Part shown: positions 12,186 to 23,079 of the stretch, in pieces
Layout of the letters: each line of letters begins with the position of its first letter
How positions within the stretch are numbered: the first letter of the stretch is position 1
Assembly (NCBI GenBank): GCA_034698045.1
Contig: JAQGAU010000386.1
Location: 1-29,315, forward strand
DNA: 29,315 nucleotides
Reading direction: 5' to 3'
Origin: Paramacrobiotus richtersi
Taxonomy: Eukaryota > Tardigrada > Eutardigrada > Parachela > Macrobiotidae
Translations under genes and position numbers: made by a program
Notes under the pieces: generated by a model
Told to the model about the DNA's origin: nothing
Database searches by the model: none
Seen by the model: only the letters and a program-made list of their open reading frames with translations

Positions 12186-12432
12186 GCATGAAAATAAATT
12201 AAAAAATGTATGTTAGCTAATTCACGTAATTAGCAGCTAGTAATATCACCGAAATAAATTAAGAAACGTACTTTAATTAATTCAAGTAATTAGCGGCTAG
12301 GAACAGCATCAAAATGAAATTAGAAATGTACTTTAATTAAATCATGTAATTAACGGCTACTAGTTAGTAGCATTAAAATGAATTAACAAATGTACATTAA
12401 TTAACTCACGTAATCAGCGGCTAGTAAATACC
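12186..12432. repeat. AT-rich tandem array, four units of about 60 bp, upstream of Egfr
   Basis: Units share a GCAT(N)AAAAT(G)AA start, ATGTACTTTAATTAA, a CACGTAATTAG-like block and GCGGCTAG. TAATTA/TTAATTAA occurs in most units. The array sits in DNA present upstream of Egfr but missing at the matching place upstream of the paralogue. Confidence 0.8.
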
Positions 12433-12689
12433 TTTGATTATGAAATTACGCTGATAACTACGTTTCCAGCAATATTTAGTTTTATTGCTGCTGATTAAGC
12501 TAAATTGATCGTGGAATATATCGCCGTTATCTCGTATCCCATCACGGCATCGCACTCAGAGCTCACGTTTCCCTCTAGTCACGATTCTGTTATCATTGGT
12601 TAAAGCATTTTTCATTTTTTTCAGTGAGTCACAATTCGGCAGGTCTCTCGCCGAGTTCTCTTATCGGCCTCGGCATAGTTGTTAGCGCC

Positions 12690-12990
12690 AAATGTCTTAT
12701 ATACCCTGCACTCCATTACTCTTTTAGCAGGACCAGCATTATTTAGCACCATACCCGGTATAACCGGTACGATACGGCAATATACCCGGCATGCAGAAAT
12801 CACATTACGTTTCCCTGTATACACCGATTTCCGACCACAGACTGTAATGCGCCCTCAGGGACGATCGAAATCTGAAGCCCACACTTCTTTTTGGCACTCA
12901 CGCAGATTCAGTGCGATAATCACAGTACTTGCATGCTTATCGTGCGGTAAACGAGCTAGCCGCAAAGGATGGTAAAGTACCGCAGCTAAT
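12690..12990. promoter_or_regulatory. Conserved block upstream of Egfr, shared with the paralogue
   Basis: Similarity to 16.59-16.86 kb includes CCCGGCATGCAGAAATCACA (versus CCCGGCAGGCGGAAATCGCA), TTCCCTGTAT and GCGCCCTCAGGGACGAT. Both blocks lie 5' of the signal-peptide exon. They could be promoter, 5' UTR or simply duplicated DNA; nothing in the sequence decides. Confidence 0.35.
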
Positions 12991-13634
12991 TAATTATAAC
13001 TGGGCTCTACCACAGCCAGTGTGTAATGAATGAGTACTAGCCCTCAAGAGATACACCGGCAAACTTAATCAGTCGAATAAAGCGGCAATTTCCGTTCCGC
13101 CAGTCACAGCAAAAAATAGAAACGACAACGAAGAACGAAAATATAGAAACTTCACTGCGTAACATGAACTGAAACGCTACTTTAGATAAGGAAATGGTTA
13201 ACACACAAAAGCTTAACACTTTGGTTTCTTCTACGCTGCATCATAATGTCATAGTCAGCTTTTGCGAGGAACCATAAGGCACTTAGGCGAGATTTAGCAG
13301 AGTACGCGATATTTAGCGAAGCGAAAAATTCTTTGGTCGTAAACTTCTCACATTTATGGCGATCCACGGTCTGGTACTGTCTTAAAACAACGCTGTTCTG
13401 CAGTTACAGTCTGTACTGTTAAACCACGCGGTTTGGCGAAATGCCGAAGACTAGCAAGGCCACGGTTTGACGGGCAGGATCAAATTTGTTGCATTAATAC
13501 TAAACAGTAATGTGAAACGGTAGCTATCTCTGTCCGAGGGCCTCGTTACATTGCGAAAGAGAGCAAAATAACTGGCTACTCCAAAGATGCATTTCTAAGA
13601 CTGTAAATCAATTATGAAAAATACGCAAAAGTGT

Positions 13635-16378
13635 TCACAAATTCACAATGACTCCTCCCGCCGTCGCGCCTTCGCCGACACTTCCAACTTGACAAGCCAT
13701 GCATCCGGCGTCGCCGATAAATGATCCCGGCCCGGTGCAACCGTGCAGGCACAGTGTACTGCATGCGTGGCAAACCTTTCGCGAATCACTGTATTTGGAC
13801 ACGGGGCACACCGCCACACAGTTGGGCCCATCTCTCGCATTGCGACATGTAGTACAGTTACTCGCACTCTGTAGAATCCAACGCACAGTTATTGGTCAAC
13901 GCTGCACACGTTTTCTTTGCAAAAAAAAGAACTCTTACTGGTCCCGTACAGCCACCACGACATTGCTCGTGGCACGGAGCACAGGTGTGGTTTCCGGAGT
14001 GGTAAAGCATTTCCGAGTTCGACACGTTCCCTTCCGTACAATCACTCAGACACAGAGATTTGTTCTTGTAGGTGGCGCAGCACAAGCACTGATTCTGGTG
14101 CGGACCCCAACATCCATCGTCAGTGCACTCCGAATGGCACTTTTCAGCGGCTCGATCTAGACAACAACATCAATAGAACAATGAGTCTTGGCGTTCAGAT
14201 TCGCTTCAAAACCCGAACGTGTGATAACTTGTTAGTAATGGAATAGAACAAGTGCTTACCGCATTCGTCTCTGTCGCGATTGTTCCGCACTACTGATTGC
14301 GACGTAACAGCGGCCGGCGTAACGACAGAGCTCGGACTGACCACTTTGCTCCAAACTATTTGGTCAGCGTAACACAACTTTGGGTTATCCATGATTATGG
14401 CACTTCCACCTTTAATTGTCTTCAGAGAATCTAACCCCAAGGACCGGAGGTGGTCGTTCTTCACGATGACTAACGCCGCGTGCCTAAGTCGAAAAAAACA
14501 ATTTGTCAGAAAACACTTTAATTCTGGTCAAAATCATTCCGCTTTTGACGTACGGATTCTGTAGAAAACGACCCTCGATTGTCTCCAGATTGCGTAAAAA
14601 CGACAGATCCGTCATATTTTCATGTTGGCCATCAATTCTCAAGTATCCGGTAATTTTTCTGATGGTTGACAGTTGTTCCAGCTGGGACGGCTCAACTCCC
14701 GGGTAGAAAACAACCTTACGGCCGGTGAATTCCGTTGATTCAGTAAATGACTGGCGTAAGATTATAAGACTCCCTTCAATTACTGTACAGTTCTGAAACT
14801 GCTGAAAAGTTGTATTTGTGATCCAGTTAATCGCACCGGACGGTGGGTGTTGCTTGAAGCCGGCACAAACTAAAAAACGCATCACGCGTATCAGTACGAT
14901 TACTTTTTCCAAATATTAATTACTGAGCACAGTTCTGTTTGCTTACCTTTAGGACAAGGCCCATCACACGTAATACACGTTCCACCCTTTTCCTGCATGC
15001 CTGGCGGACATTGCGCAATACAATACTGTCCATGTCTCAAGAAGTTATGAGGACATTCCTTCACGCAAAGTGTACCGTAAGCCAGTTTCCCATCCGGATT
15101 CGGGGTGTAGGTGAAGTGGTCGGGATCACATTTTTCCAGTGCCGGGCACGTTTCCACGCATTTTCCATCATTGGCGAAATTTCGGCATGCGGTACATTCA
15201 TTAGACCCGGGTCCTTTGCACCCGGCAGCACATTGAGGATGACAGCAATTCAGTGGACCCGGACCGCTACAGCGGTTTCCACACTGCTTTGCGCAGATTG
15301 TCTTTGTAACTATGAGACAATTCAATATTGAAAGTTCGCTGATATTGGGACTACTATACGCAAGGAAGTATCATAATATGTGAGTATCGGTTGAGAACAA
15401 AAACCTTAAACCCCAGACAAATCTGCGGCTCACGTTTTTGGCACTGATCTCTTCCTGGACCCCAGCAATACCCGGTCTTACAGTCAGTGTGACAGGGCAA
15501 ACACCCCGGAAGCTGTCCTGCTTCAGGCTCTGCGTCGATTTCCAGATGCGTGCTGTTTTCTTGTAGCAGATCGTTCCAGTCGACTGTGTTCCTCACATGG
15601 CACAATTGCGGATTGTTCTTGACGTATATTGCTCCACTACTAATTTCTAACAATCGGACAAAATAACGTAATCAGCAGATAATGCAAAAAAAAACAGGTA
15701 CCCACCTCTTAGCTGTCCAAGACTTAGCTGTTTCAGCTCTGGATTAACCGCTATGAATACGGAATAATAACGTTTTTGACCCAGCAATCCGAACAGATTC
15801 CGACCACGGACGATCCGCAGATTCGGAAGACTTAGCACTGGTTTGGTAACATTAACAATTAGCAAGTATCCATAGATTCTGCGGATGTCCTTTAAGAAAC
15901 TCAAGTCGGCCTCTGGGGGAATGCTTGTTAACTCCAAATTTCCTTGTATGTGGGTGCAGTTTGTATAACGAGCTTTTAGTCTCTGCACATGAAGTGTTAT
16001 ATTGCTGCTCCTTGAAAGACCATTCTCCGTGCCTTTACAAACTGAAATTAGACAGTACGATAAAAACGGTACACAGGAGAAAGTACAGTCTTTCAAATTG
16101 GAATCACATATCCAATTGTACCAAACTACGATTTGAGGACGTTTTACGCTTTTCATCTTCACGTTAAGTTGGTCGAAATAGAACTAAATGTACACACTAG
16201 ACGTACTGTATAGGCGAAGTACAGATAGTTACATGATTTCCAACAAACCTCTTTCTTCCACTGTAGTCAGTGTTTCGAGATCGTCTTGCTTGCTCGGAGT
16301 TGCTTTGGCAAAAAAGAAATACAGACATCCAAAATGTAGGAGTAATCCTTTGACAGACAGCTTCCTGAATGCCCACAT
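13635..16378 (-). CDS. Tandem EGFR paralogue encoding only a secreted ectodomain, 8 exons
   Basis: Exons read high to low: 16378-16249, 16041-15706, 15646-15434, 15309-14947, 14869-14554, 14483-14260, 14156-13939, 13868-13635. Their sum is 2034 nt (677 aa plus stop) with every phase consistent. Signal peptide, L1, CR1, L2 and the first part of CR2 are present. L2 is very close to Egfr, including the shared tract [13 protein letters not shown]. Exons 2, 5, 6 and 7 have exactly the same lengths as in Egfr (336, 316, 224, 218 nt). Exon 8 lacks the donor used in Egfr and reads on to GGVIVNL and a TGA. No TM or kinase relic is visible downstream to 13.0 kb. The intact frame argues against a pseudogene. 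I infer a soluble ligand-binding decoy or an alternative ectodomain; transcripts would decide. Confidence 0.85.
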
Positions 16379-16589
16379 CCTTCCACGGTACGTAGAGCTC
16401 GCATATGACGGCACCAATCGTTATAATAGATCCAGAATGCCAAAGACTTGTTGTGTCTTGTTCCAATCAAACAAGTAATTCATGTTTAAAACCAGTTATT
16501 CAAATGTAACATACCTTTTACATGTTTACAAACGAGAAAAACAGTCTGTGGTGATGTCTCAAATAGCCTGCACTTCGTTACTCATTCAG

Positions 16590-16860
16590 CACAACACGCA
16601 CTAATAAGCAATATACCAGGTATGCTAAAGTAATGTGCCCGGCAGGCGGAAATCGCATTACTTTTCTTTGTATGCGCCACAGATTGCCCATCACGGGCTG
16701 CTATGCGCCCTTTTAGGGACGATAAAAATCTGATAGGTAGAAGTTTATCGGCAGTCGCAGAAGATTCAACGCGATAAGCATTACAATCGTACATCTAGTT
16801 AATACCGCGACTTATTGCCTATTGGACACGATTAAACCGAGATGGCATGCATTGTCTCAA
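16590..16860. promoter_or_regulatory. Conserved block upstream of the EGFR paralogue
   Basis: This is the counterpart of 12690-12990. It lies about 0.2 kb from the start codon here and about 1.9 kb from it in Egfr, because Egfr has about 1.7 kb of extra DNA (10.98-12.68 kb) in between. Confidence 0.35.
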
Positions 16861-17095
16861 ACGATTACGTACCGTAAGCAACGGAATCAATGCATGCTGC
16901 GTACTTCAATTAAATGCTAAGAATCTTACGGAGAAAAACACTGTAAAATATTCGTATAGGCACGAAATTAATTTAATCGCATTTACGGAACTGCACGTAT
17001 CCACGCGGAAAAGCTACCAGTACTGGCCTTTTAGGGCGCGGTCAATTCAGGTTCTGCCTTGGTGCGGGTCTGCTACGTGGTTCTAGAGAAAGCAG

Positions 17096-17510
17096 TAATA
17101 CCGACGCCCACTACCCATCGCCGGGTAGTGCTGGTTTTTTGTACCTTCCGGAAGCTGATCTTCGGAGTTTGCAACATATTAGGTTTACGTAGGTATGCAT
17201 GCACTGCCATCGCTTTGGCTGCTTGCGAGACTGCGAAATGCCACTGCCAGATTCTTTGGCCACTACCAAATGCGGCAAGAAAATGACAGAGAACGGACAC
17301 TGTGGGTCCGTTTACGGACGTTCTGCCAGCCGACATGATCCGGTGAACGACATTGTTTTTCGGGCGCTGGTTTTAGGTAGCAACCCAGGGACATATCTGA
17401 TGTAAACAGCTAGCGTCCAGACAGATCAACTCATTTTGGTCGGGAAACGCCGCTTTTGACTAGCACTGAGCACTACACGTGTCGGTACCTCATAATTGTA
17501 AACGGAAACC
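17096..17510. repeat. Diverged segment copy flanking the minisatellite (left)
   Basis: It starts CCGACGCCCACTACCCATCGC and includes CCTTCCGGAAGCTG and AAATGCGGCAAGAAAA, then GGTCCGTTTACGGA and ACTAGCACTGAGC. The same blocks occur in the same order at 17.90-18.43 kb. Short open frames exist on both strands but differ mostly at amino-acid-changing positions, so no gene is called. Confidence 0.65.
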
Positions 17511-17540
17511 ATAGTCACCATACTGTATTATGTGCATAAC

Positions 17541-17880
17541 TGCGCGTTGACGGGGATGGACACACAGGCAGCAAAATCCCAGTTTTTCTGATTACATAGG
17601 GCCGGTAATTGCGCAGCAATGGTGACCGACTCGCTGATACAAAAACCCTAGTTTTTCTGCGTATAAAGGGCCGAAAACTTCGCAAAAATCGTGACCGACA
17701 CATGGACACAAAACCCAAGTTTTCCTAAGTATATGGGGCCGGAAATTGCGCAACAATGGTCACAGACACACGGACACAAAACCCCCAGTTTTTCTGAGTA
17801 TATAGAACCGAAAATTGCGCACAAATCGTGACGGACACACGGACACCAAAAACCCAGTTTTGCTGAGTATAGAGGACCTT
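17541..17880. repeat. Minisatellite, about five units of about 69 bp
   Basis: Units share GACACACGGACACAAAACCC, then AGTTTTTCTGAGTATA, then CCGAAAATTGCGCA and a GTGAC end. Units differ by substitutions and small indels. Open frames across the array (17515-17911, minus) follow from the repeat and are not called as genes. Confidence 0.85.
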
Positions 17881-17898
17881 CGCTGCGTTTCGGTCGAT

Positions 17899-18430
17899 TA
17901 CCGACGCCCATTACCTATCGCAGATGCGCTGGGCTTTCGGACCTTCCGGAAGCTGGTGTTCGGAATCTTCAACATATGAAGATACATTGCTATGCACTGC
18001 CTCATTCACAATCGGTTGTGGCATCTTTCGAGATGGCGGGATACTAGAGCCAGATTGCCTGCTGCTTCGAAAACCGAATCCGTTGTTTGTTGAATGCTCT
18101 TCCATATGTACACGTCGGAAACCCCCTGGACGACGTGACATAGATTTAGAGCTGAACATTGGCTTGAGACTGGGTAGTGACGTCACTAAGCATCGCCGTT
18201 GTATCAAATGCGGCAAGAAAACGACAGCGAACGAACACTGCAGGTCCGTTTACAGACTTTCGACATGCTCCGCTGAACGAAATCGTTATTCTGACATGGT
18301 ATTAGGTAGCAGCGGCCGGGGGTACATCTTATACTAACGGATATTGTTCAGATGGATTCACTAATTCTGCTTGGAAACGCCCCAATTGTCTAGCACTGGG
18401 CGTTACATGTGTCGATTCCCTTGCCCCATC
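17899..18430. repeat. Diverged segment copy flanking the minisatellite (right)
   Basis: This is the partner of 17096-17510, with an extra internal stretch around 18040-18190. It contains a 137-codon plus-strand frame (17924-18337) and a 101-codon minus-strand frame (18216-17911). Neither has a recognisable domain nor clear conservation with the other copy. Confidence 0.6.
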
Positions 18431-18561
18431 CCGTTACAAGAAGACCTGAGTCACTGCTAAATCGGGAAAGTAAAAGCTTCGAGCAGCATGCAACTAGACA
18501 TTGCTCCTCATTGAAAATGAGATAGCTGTTTTAACCCCTAGTCTTTTACACGGTAGGCCCA

Positions 18562-18789
18562 ATGGGACCATCTAGTGCCGATCTCGGAAAAAACTGGATA
18601 CGCGGGAAGAAGTACACACTAGCTAACCACGATCCAACAATGTTGATCGTCTGCGAATGCTCTCACAGAGTAAGAGCAGAAATACGGATTCGGTCCTGGG
18701 ATGGACGGCGCGGAACGGATGCAAAATATGTGTACTTTGTGTGTAATGTCAGATTCCACCTTTCTTGTAATGTACGCAGACTGTTGTGA
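18562..18789 (+). CDS. Small unrecognised open frame, possible terminal exon
   Basis: A 75-codon frame encodes a basic protein with four Cys near the end (VYFVCNVRFHLSCNVRRLL plus an earlier CEC). An AATAAA hexamer lies about 38 bp after the stop (near 18827), which is why it is listed. No family is recognised and no partner exon was found. It may well be chance. Confidence 0.18.
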   Translation: MGPSSADLGKNWIRGKKYTLANHDPTMLIVCECSHRVRAEIRIRSWDGRRGTDAKYVYFVCNVRFHLSCNVRRLL

Positions 18790-19192
18790 TACCGTACATG
18801 AGAAATAGTCATGCTTTATAAAACAAATAAAATGCAGGGAGTTGATTCGTTTTCAGCTTTCTTTTATTGTTGAACTGTTTGCTATTTAAGCGACATGAAC
18901 TGATCGAATACTTTTAGCGAGTACATGAAGAAGACCCTCCGCAGACGAGGGTGGTGAGCAGTCTACCTGCCTCGCACAGCGAGCAACGTGTAACTTTACC
19001 AATAAACAGGGGATTTCAGCAGAAAATTCCGATGATCGTATTTACTGCAGAACGTTGATTTATTTGTCGGATGCTAGTCACAAAGGATAAAGTAACGGTT
19101 CACACACATCAAGCTGGCGATACGATGTACCGCACAGAATTCGATGCTTAATAGCATCGTAACAACATAAAGCACAACACTGTAAGCTAGCA

Positions 19193-20866
19193 TCAAACTA
19201 CGCTAATCCTCACTTTAAATTTGTAAGCAACGGGAATCCCTGAACGGCGCAACTGAAGATCCACAAAAACAAAGCAATACAGTCAAAGGAAGGTACAATT
19301 AGATAGACGGACCGCCACTTACCTCCGCCACCGTCCACTTGATTCTTACAAGTGTAACTTGGCGGTGGTGGCTTCGAAGTACAATATGGAGCGTTGTCCG
19401 GGCCATCCGTAATGGATACAAAGGACGCGCAGACACCGGGGGATGAATCCTACGCAGCGCAAAATGTCAGCATTTTCAATTGCCGCTTAAAGCGGAGCAG
19501 ATTTTAAGATGATGGGCTACTTATTGCGAAGTCAAAGGGCAGTACAAATTCAACCTGTAAATAACGGTCTGTTACGAATTTTTGCCAATTGATAACGACA
19601 ACGCTTCATCGTGATTTAGCAACTAGAGTGCTATTTAATAATGATCACAATCCCTAACGAATGCACATGAAAACAACGAAACGACATTTCAAAAATCCCA
19701 CAAATTGCAAATGTGTTAACGTACTTTCACATGTGTTCCGAGAGGTGGTGTAATGCTGTAGAATCATCCTAGGTCCGGTTTTACGGTAGACGAAGGATAG
19801 TTTGCCAATGTGATTTCGATGATGTCTGTTATGGTCAGCGAAAATGGAATCTACCCTCCAACGGAGCAAGCTGTGCAGGGAGATTGCTTATTGCTGGGCC
19901 AGAATATTGTCCAAAACGCATTTATCGCTGAACAGTTTTTGTCTTGGGAAAAGTTTAAATGAAGAATACGTACTCGTAATACTTATGCTTTGTCGAAATA
20001 ACTAACTGTTAAGATAACAGTGTACGAGATGACAGGATAAGCCGATAACTGGTAGCATTCTTATCTCATTGGGCGCAACGCTGATGGTAATAACTTCAAA
20101 AATTGTACTCTGTTTCTATTCGTAGCTATTCGCTGTCTGAATTTTTCCCAAAATAAAACATTGTTCAGTGATTACTAATCACCGGGTAGTACATTCTGCC
20201 CAACATTATGGCATCATTTCCATATTTTTCCATATTTCCATTTTATACGTATACATAGATCATGCATATACAGATCATGCAACCTTATCTGGGGCATATG
20301 GCCATTTTGCGTATAAGGAAATAAAGGTATGACAAAAGCGAACTATGCACGCCTAGATTATTATGCCACTGCCATGGTCACAAATTCGTAGAAAGGTAAA
20401 CACGTCTGATGCCCACCTGGTCACGTAAGGAATACATTTCTTTCCTGTAGCCGCTGGATAACCGAGTCTTCCGTCGCACATGCACTTATTATCAACAGAA
20501 CATACGCGGACCAGGAGTTCGCGCAACGGCACCCTGGATGCGCACATGGGCATCACAATCCCGCTAACCTCATCTCCCGTTGACATGCGTCAATGAACGC
20601 AAGGTTGGCATCTCCTTGGGCACGGATGCTTGCGACATCGACACGAGCGGGCGCCAATGCATCCACTCGGGTTCGGTCGAACATGAATGGGACATTAGGC
20701 TGGGTGGATGTCGCAGACATGGGAAGGCCGCAGAATGGAATGGCGGAAGGAAACGGAACTCCCCCAGCGGCAGCGGAGGAAGGATGGCATCTTGACTGCC
20801 GGATTGCCAGAGATGGTTGAAAAAGATGAACAATGCGATGGTGACGTTTCCAATTACAGGCGACAT
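19193..20866 (-). pseudogene. Decayed tandem paralogue of the mucin/CUB gene
   Basis: Relics align with the intact gene at 24585-27058. Exon 1 (20866-20417) opens MSPVIGNVTIALFIFF, then loses one base near 20735. It continues in the shifted frame to an in-frame TGA at 20555-20553 (CGA in the intact copy) and regains frame by an extra base before CSVDNKCMCDG. The Thr-rich exon 2 is absent from 20.4-19.9 kb. Exon 3 (19870-19725) has in-frame TAG (19853-19851) and TGA (19766-19764). Exon 4 (19449-19323) is open but 2 nt shorter, which breaks the phase into exon 5 (19252-19193, ending KFKVRISVV). Splice sites are largely retained. Shortened products from single exons cannot be excluded. Confidence 0.78.
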
Positions 20867-22310
20867 TGTTTCAGAATTTAGATTGCTTGAGAATAATCTT
20901 AAGATGAAAGGGAAACGTTTGGTTTAGCTACAAAATATGCTGCCAGCCAACTGATTAAACAAAACCGTTGTTTTTACTGCTCGCAACAGAGTCCATCCTC
21001 AGGCGTATCACTTTTTGTAAAAGAAATACCGAAAGACAGGTGCAGGTAGGCTGGATTTCATTCAGCGTCTAGAAGATCGTATTAGACACAGAGCGATGTC
21101 TTGCAATTTGCGGGCGTCATCCTTGTCTGTCCGGCACACCACGTGCTGTTTTTTGCTTCAAGAATGCCGTGCTCAACAGTATCACTAGCGGTGCAACAGA
21201 CCTTTTCTCGGTAATTAGTACTTCCGCTTAACTAGCGGTAAGCAGGTCGTGTACTTCTTGCGGTCAGAACGATTGACGATGTTTTTATCAGCAAAATTGC
21301 ATGTTTTCGTATTTAACATGGGTCGGTGGACTGAAGCGGAAGCCATTGTGGAGCAAAGGACATGTCGATCCGCATCTAACAACGGAAATCGGCCAGAGCA
21401 AAGGAATGGAGGGAGGCTGCTGGCCACCTAGTGTCGGCAGATATCGGGCATATTTGACAACCAAAAATTTGAAAAGAATGTCCACTGAGCAAGCCGAACG
21501 AAGCTACACACTTCCAGATGTCAAATCAATAATCCTAATCACGCACGGCATTGGTAGCAATTGTCTGACACGGAGTGACTCTTGTTGTTAATATGTAAGA
21601 CAGTGGGAATTATCATGTCATCATCACAGCGTAAGGTAAATAGGGCGTTGTAATACAAAATGCAAAACGTATTAAAAAACGTATGTAATACAAAACGATT
21701 TTGGTCGATCAGTTTCTCGTACTCCCTGCGAGATTCGGCACGGCCTGTGCTGCTGAAAAAGCTTGTGAGATAGCTGGGTGAGCCTGCACTGGAGCTGAAA
21801 TTTGCAACCACGCGCACCGTGCTAGTTGTCTAGCACCAAGGCGGTGCTTTCGCACCTCAGTTGCCGAAGTCACATGTATTAGTCACGCAAAGCGCTGACA
21901 CTGGTTAAATACCCTTAATATTTCGTGAAATAATATTACTGCGCATTTTATATCATTTTCTCAGAATTGACTAACAGCTTGATTCCCGAAGTAATTCAAG
22001 CGAAGGCGCTCGCTGGTAATTAAAAGAATCATTTAGATTATTGTTTGCTGTTATTACGGTACTTTCTGCGTAGTAGCGTACATCCTTTGTTGAGCAGAAA
22101 AGCTCAAGCATGCTCTTCTAATTATCAACGAGCGATTTTATTGCACCGTTTACGATTCTGCAAATAAGTGATAACTTCCGCTCTTCGTTTTCTGAAGCCA
22201 TCGCATTGGTCACGTTACTGTATGTACCAATCAACCCCACTGATGTGGGTTATCACTGAGTGTTAATTTTCTTAAGAACGGGACCGATAGTTTACAGAAA
22301 TACTGCATTT
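20867..22310. other. Non-coding flank of the CUB pseudogene
   Basis: This is similar to 27.06-28.45 kb. A stretch at 21.18-21.33 kb is especially alike (TGACCGCAAGAAGTACACGA on the minus strand), but amino-acid changes dominate in every frame and one copy has an early stop. It may be promoter or 5' UTR material. Confidence 0.45.
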
Positions 22311-23079
22311 ACTAATTACAAAGCAAAACAGTGCTGACTAAGGTTTCACAACGCACGATGGGAAGGTTTAGCATTTCGCCAGTTTGAGAACTACGGGACA
22401 TTATCAGATTCATGTTATTCGTCATATGATGAGAACTTTCGAAACAACATACATTTTCTTGACAACCGGCTTTTACACCAGTTGTAACAATATTGAACTG
22501 CGACCGGTCTAAATCATGGTCGCTGTGATATCTGGCCCATAAGCTCTTCGCAAAATTTCCAACGGACAATGAGCTTCTTTTCATTTGTCAGATTGAGCTT
22601 CCTTTCATTGGTCAGTGGTTACTTTTACACGAACAAAGAACCACCCTATCGGGCCGGTCATTCAGTACTAATTGTACCCGGAAACGCATGCCGGCTTTGA
22701 TCACGGTACAAAAAGTGAAACAGCCATCGCATACGCACAACCGACGCTGCCAGCACAAACCCCCACTGGGTGCACGTTACTGATGGTGCTTACGGTTATT
22801 CGACTGTACTTATGTATCTCTACAGGTATACATTGTGTACACGGGGTTGCGTTTGGTTGCGCCATTTTTCATTCTCAGGCATGAGTGGGAAGGAGCGTTA
22901 AACACATGTACATACTTTCGAGTTTCGATCTCGTTTTTCAATGGCATCAGCTGTATTAGTCACGTTACATAATCGTAGGTACCAGTTCCCGGCCTTTGCA
23001 TACCCTTGAAATACGTAACGTTATTTTTGCACGTATTATCAGTTTCCCAAGCCGGCCCAATAATTTATGGAAATATCTA

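Larger units (their letters stand above)
10805..13634. other. Intergenic between Egfr and its paralogue
   Basis: Apart from the 60 bp array and the conserved upstream block, this is AT-rich DNA with short scattered open frames (for example 10966-11211 plus) and no supported gene. A stretch at about 10.95-10.98 kb resembles 16.52-16.54 kb, marking the near edge of the extra DNA. No kinase relic of the paralogue was seen at 13.0-13.6 kb. Confidence 0.5.
18810..22750. repeat. Tandem segmental duplication, downstream unit
   Basis: This is the direct partner of 24.23-28.85 kb in the same orientation and carries the CUB pseudogene. Divergence is substantial with many small indels, so the duplication is not recent. 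Edges are estimated by eye. Confidence 0.75.

Noticed and set aside
13635..16378. EGFR paralogue as a pseudogene
   Set aside because: Eight exons join without any stop or frameshift, splice sites are intact apart from the lost exon 8 donor, and ligand-binding L2 is highly conserved. This is unlike the clearly broken CUB paralogue in the same window.
17541..17880. CRISPR-like regular repeats
   Set aside because: Units are contiguous 69 bp tandem copies with no unique spacers, in an animal genome.
17924..18337. 137-codon plus-strand gene
   Set aside because: No domain, and the duplicated copy at 17.2-17.4 kb differs mostly at amino-acid-changing sites in a broken arrangement.
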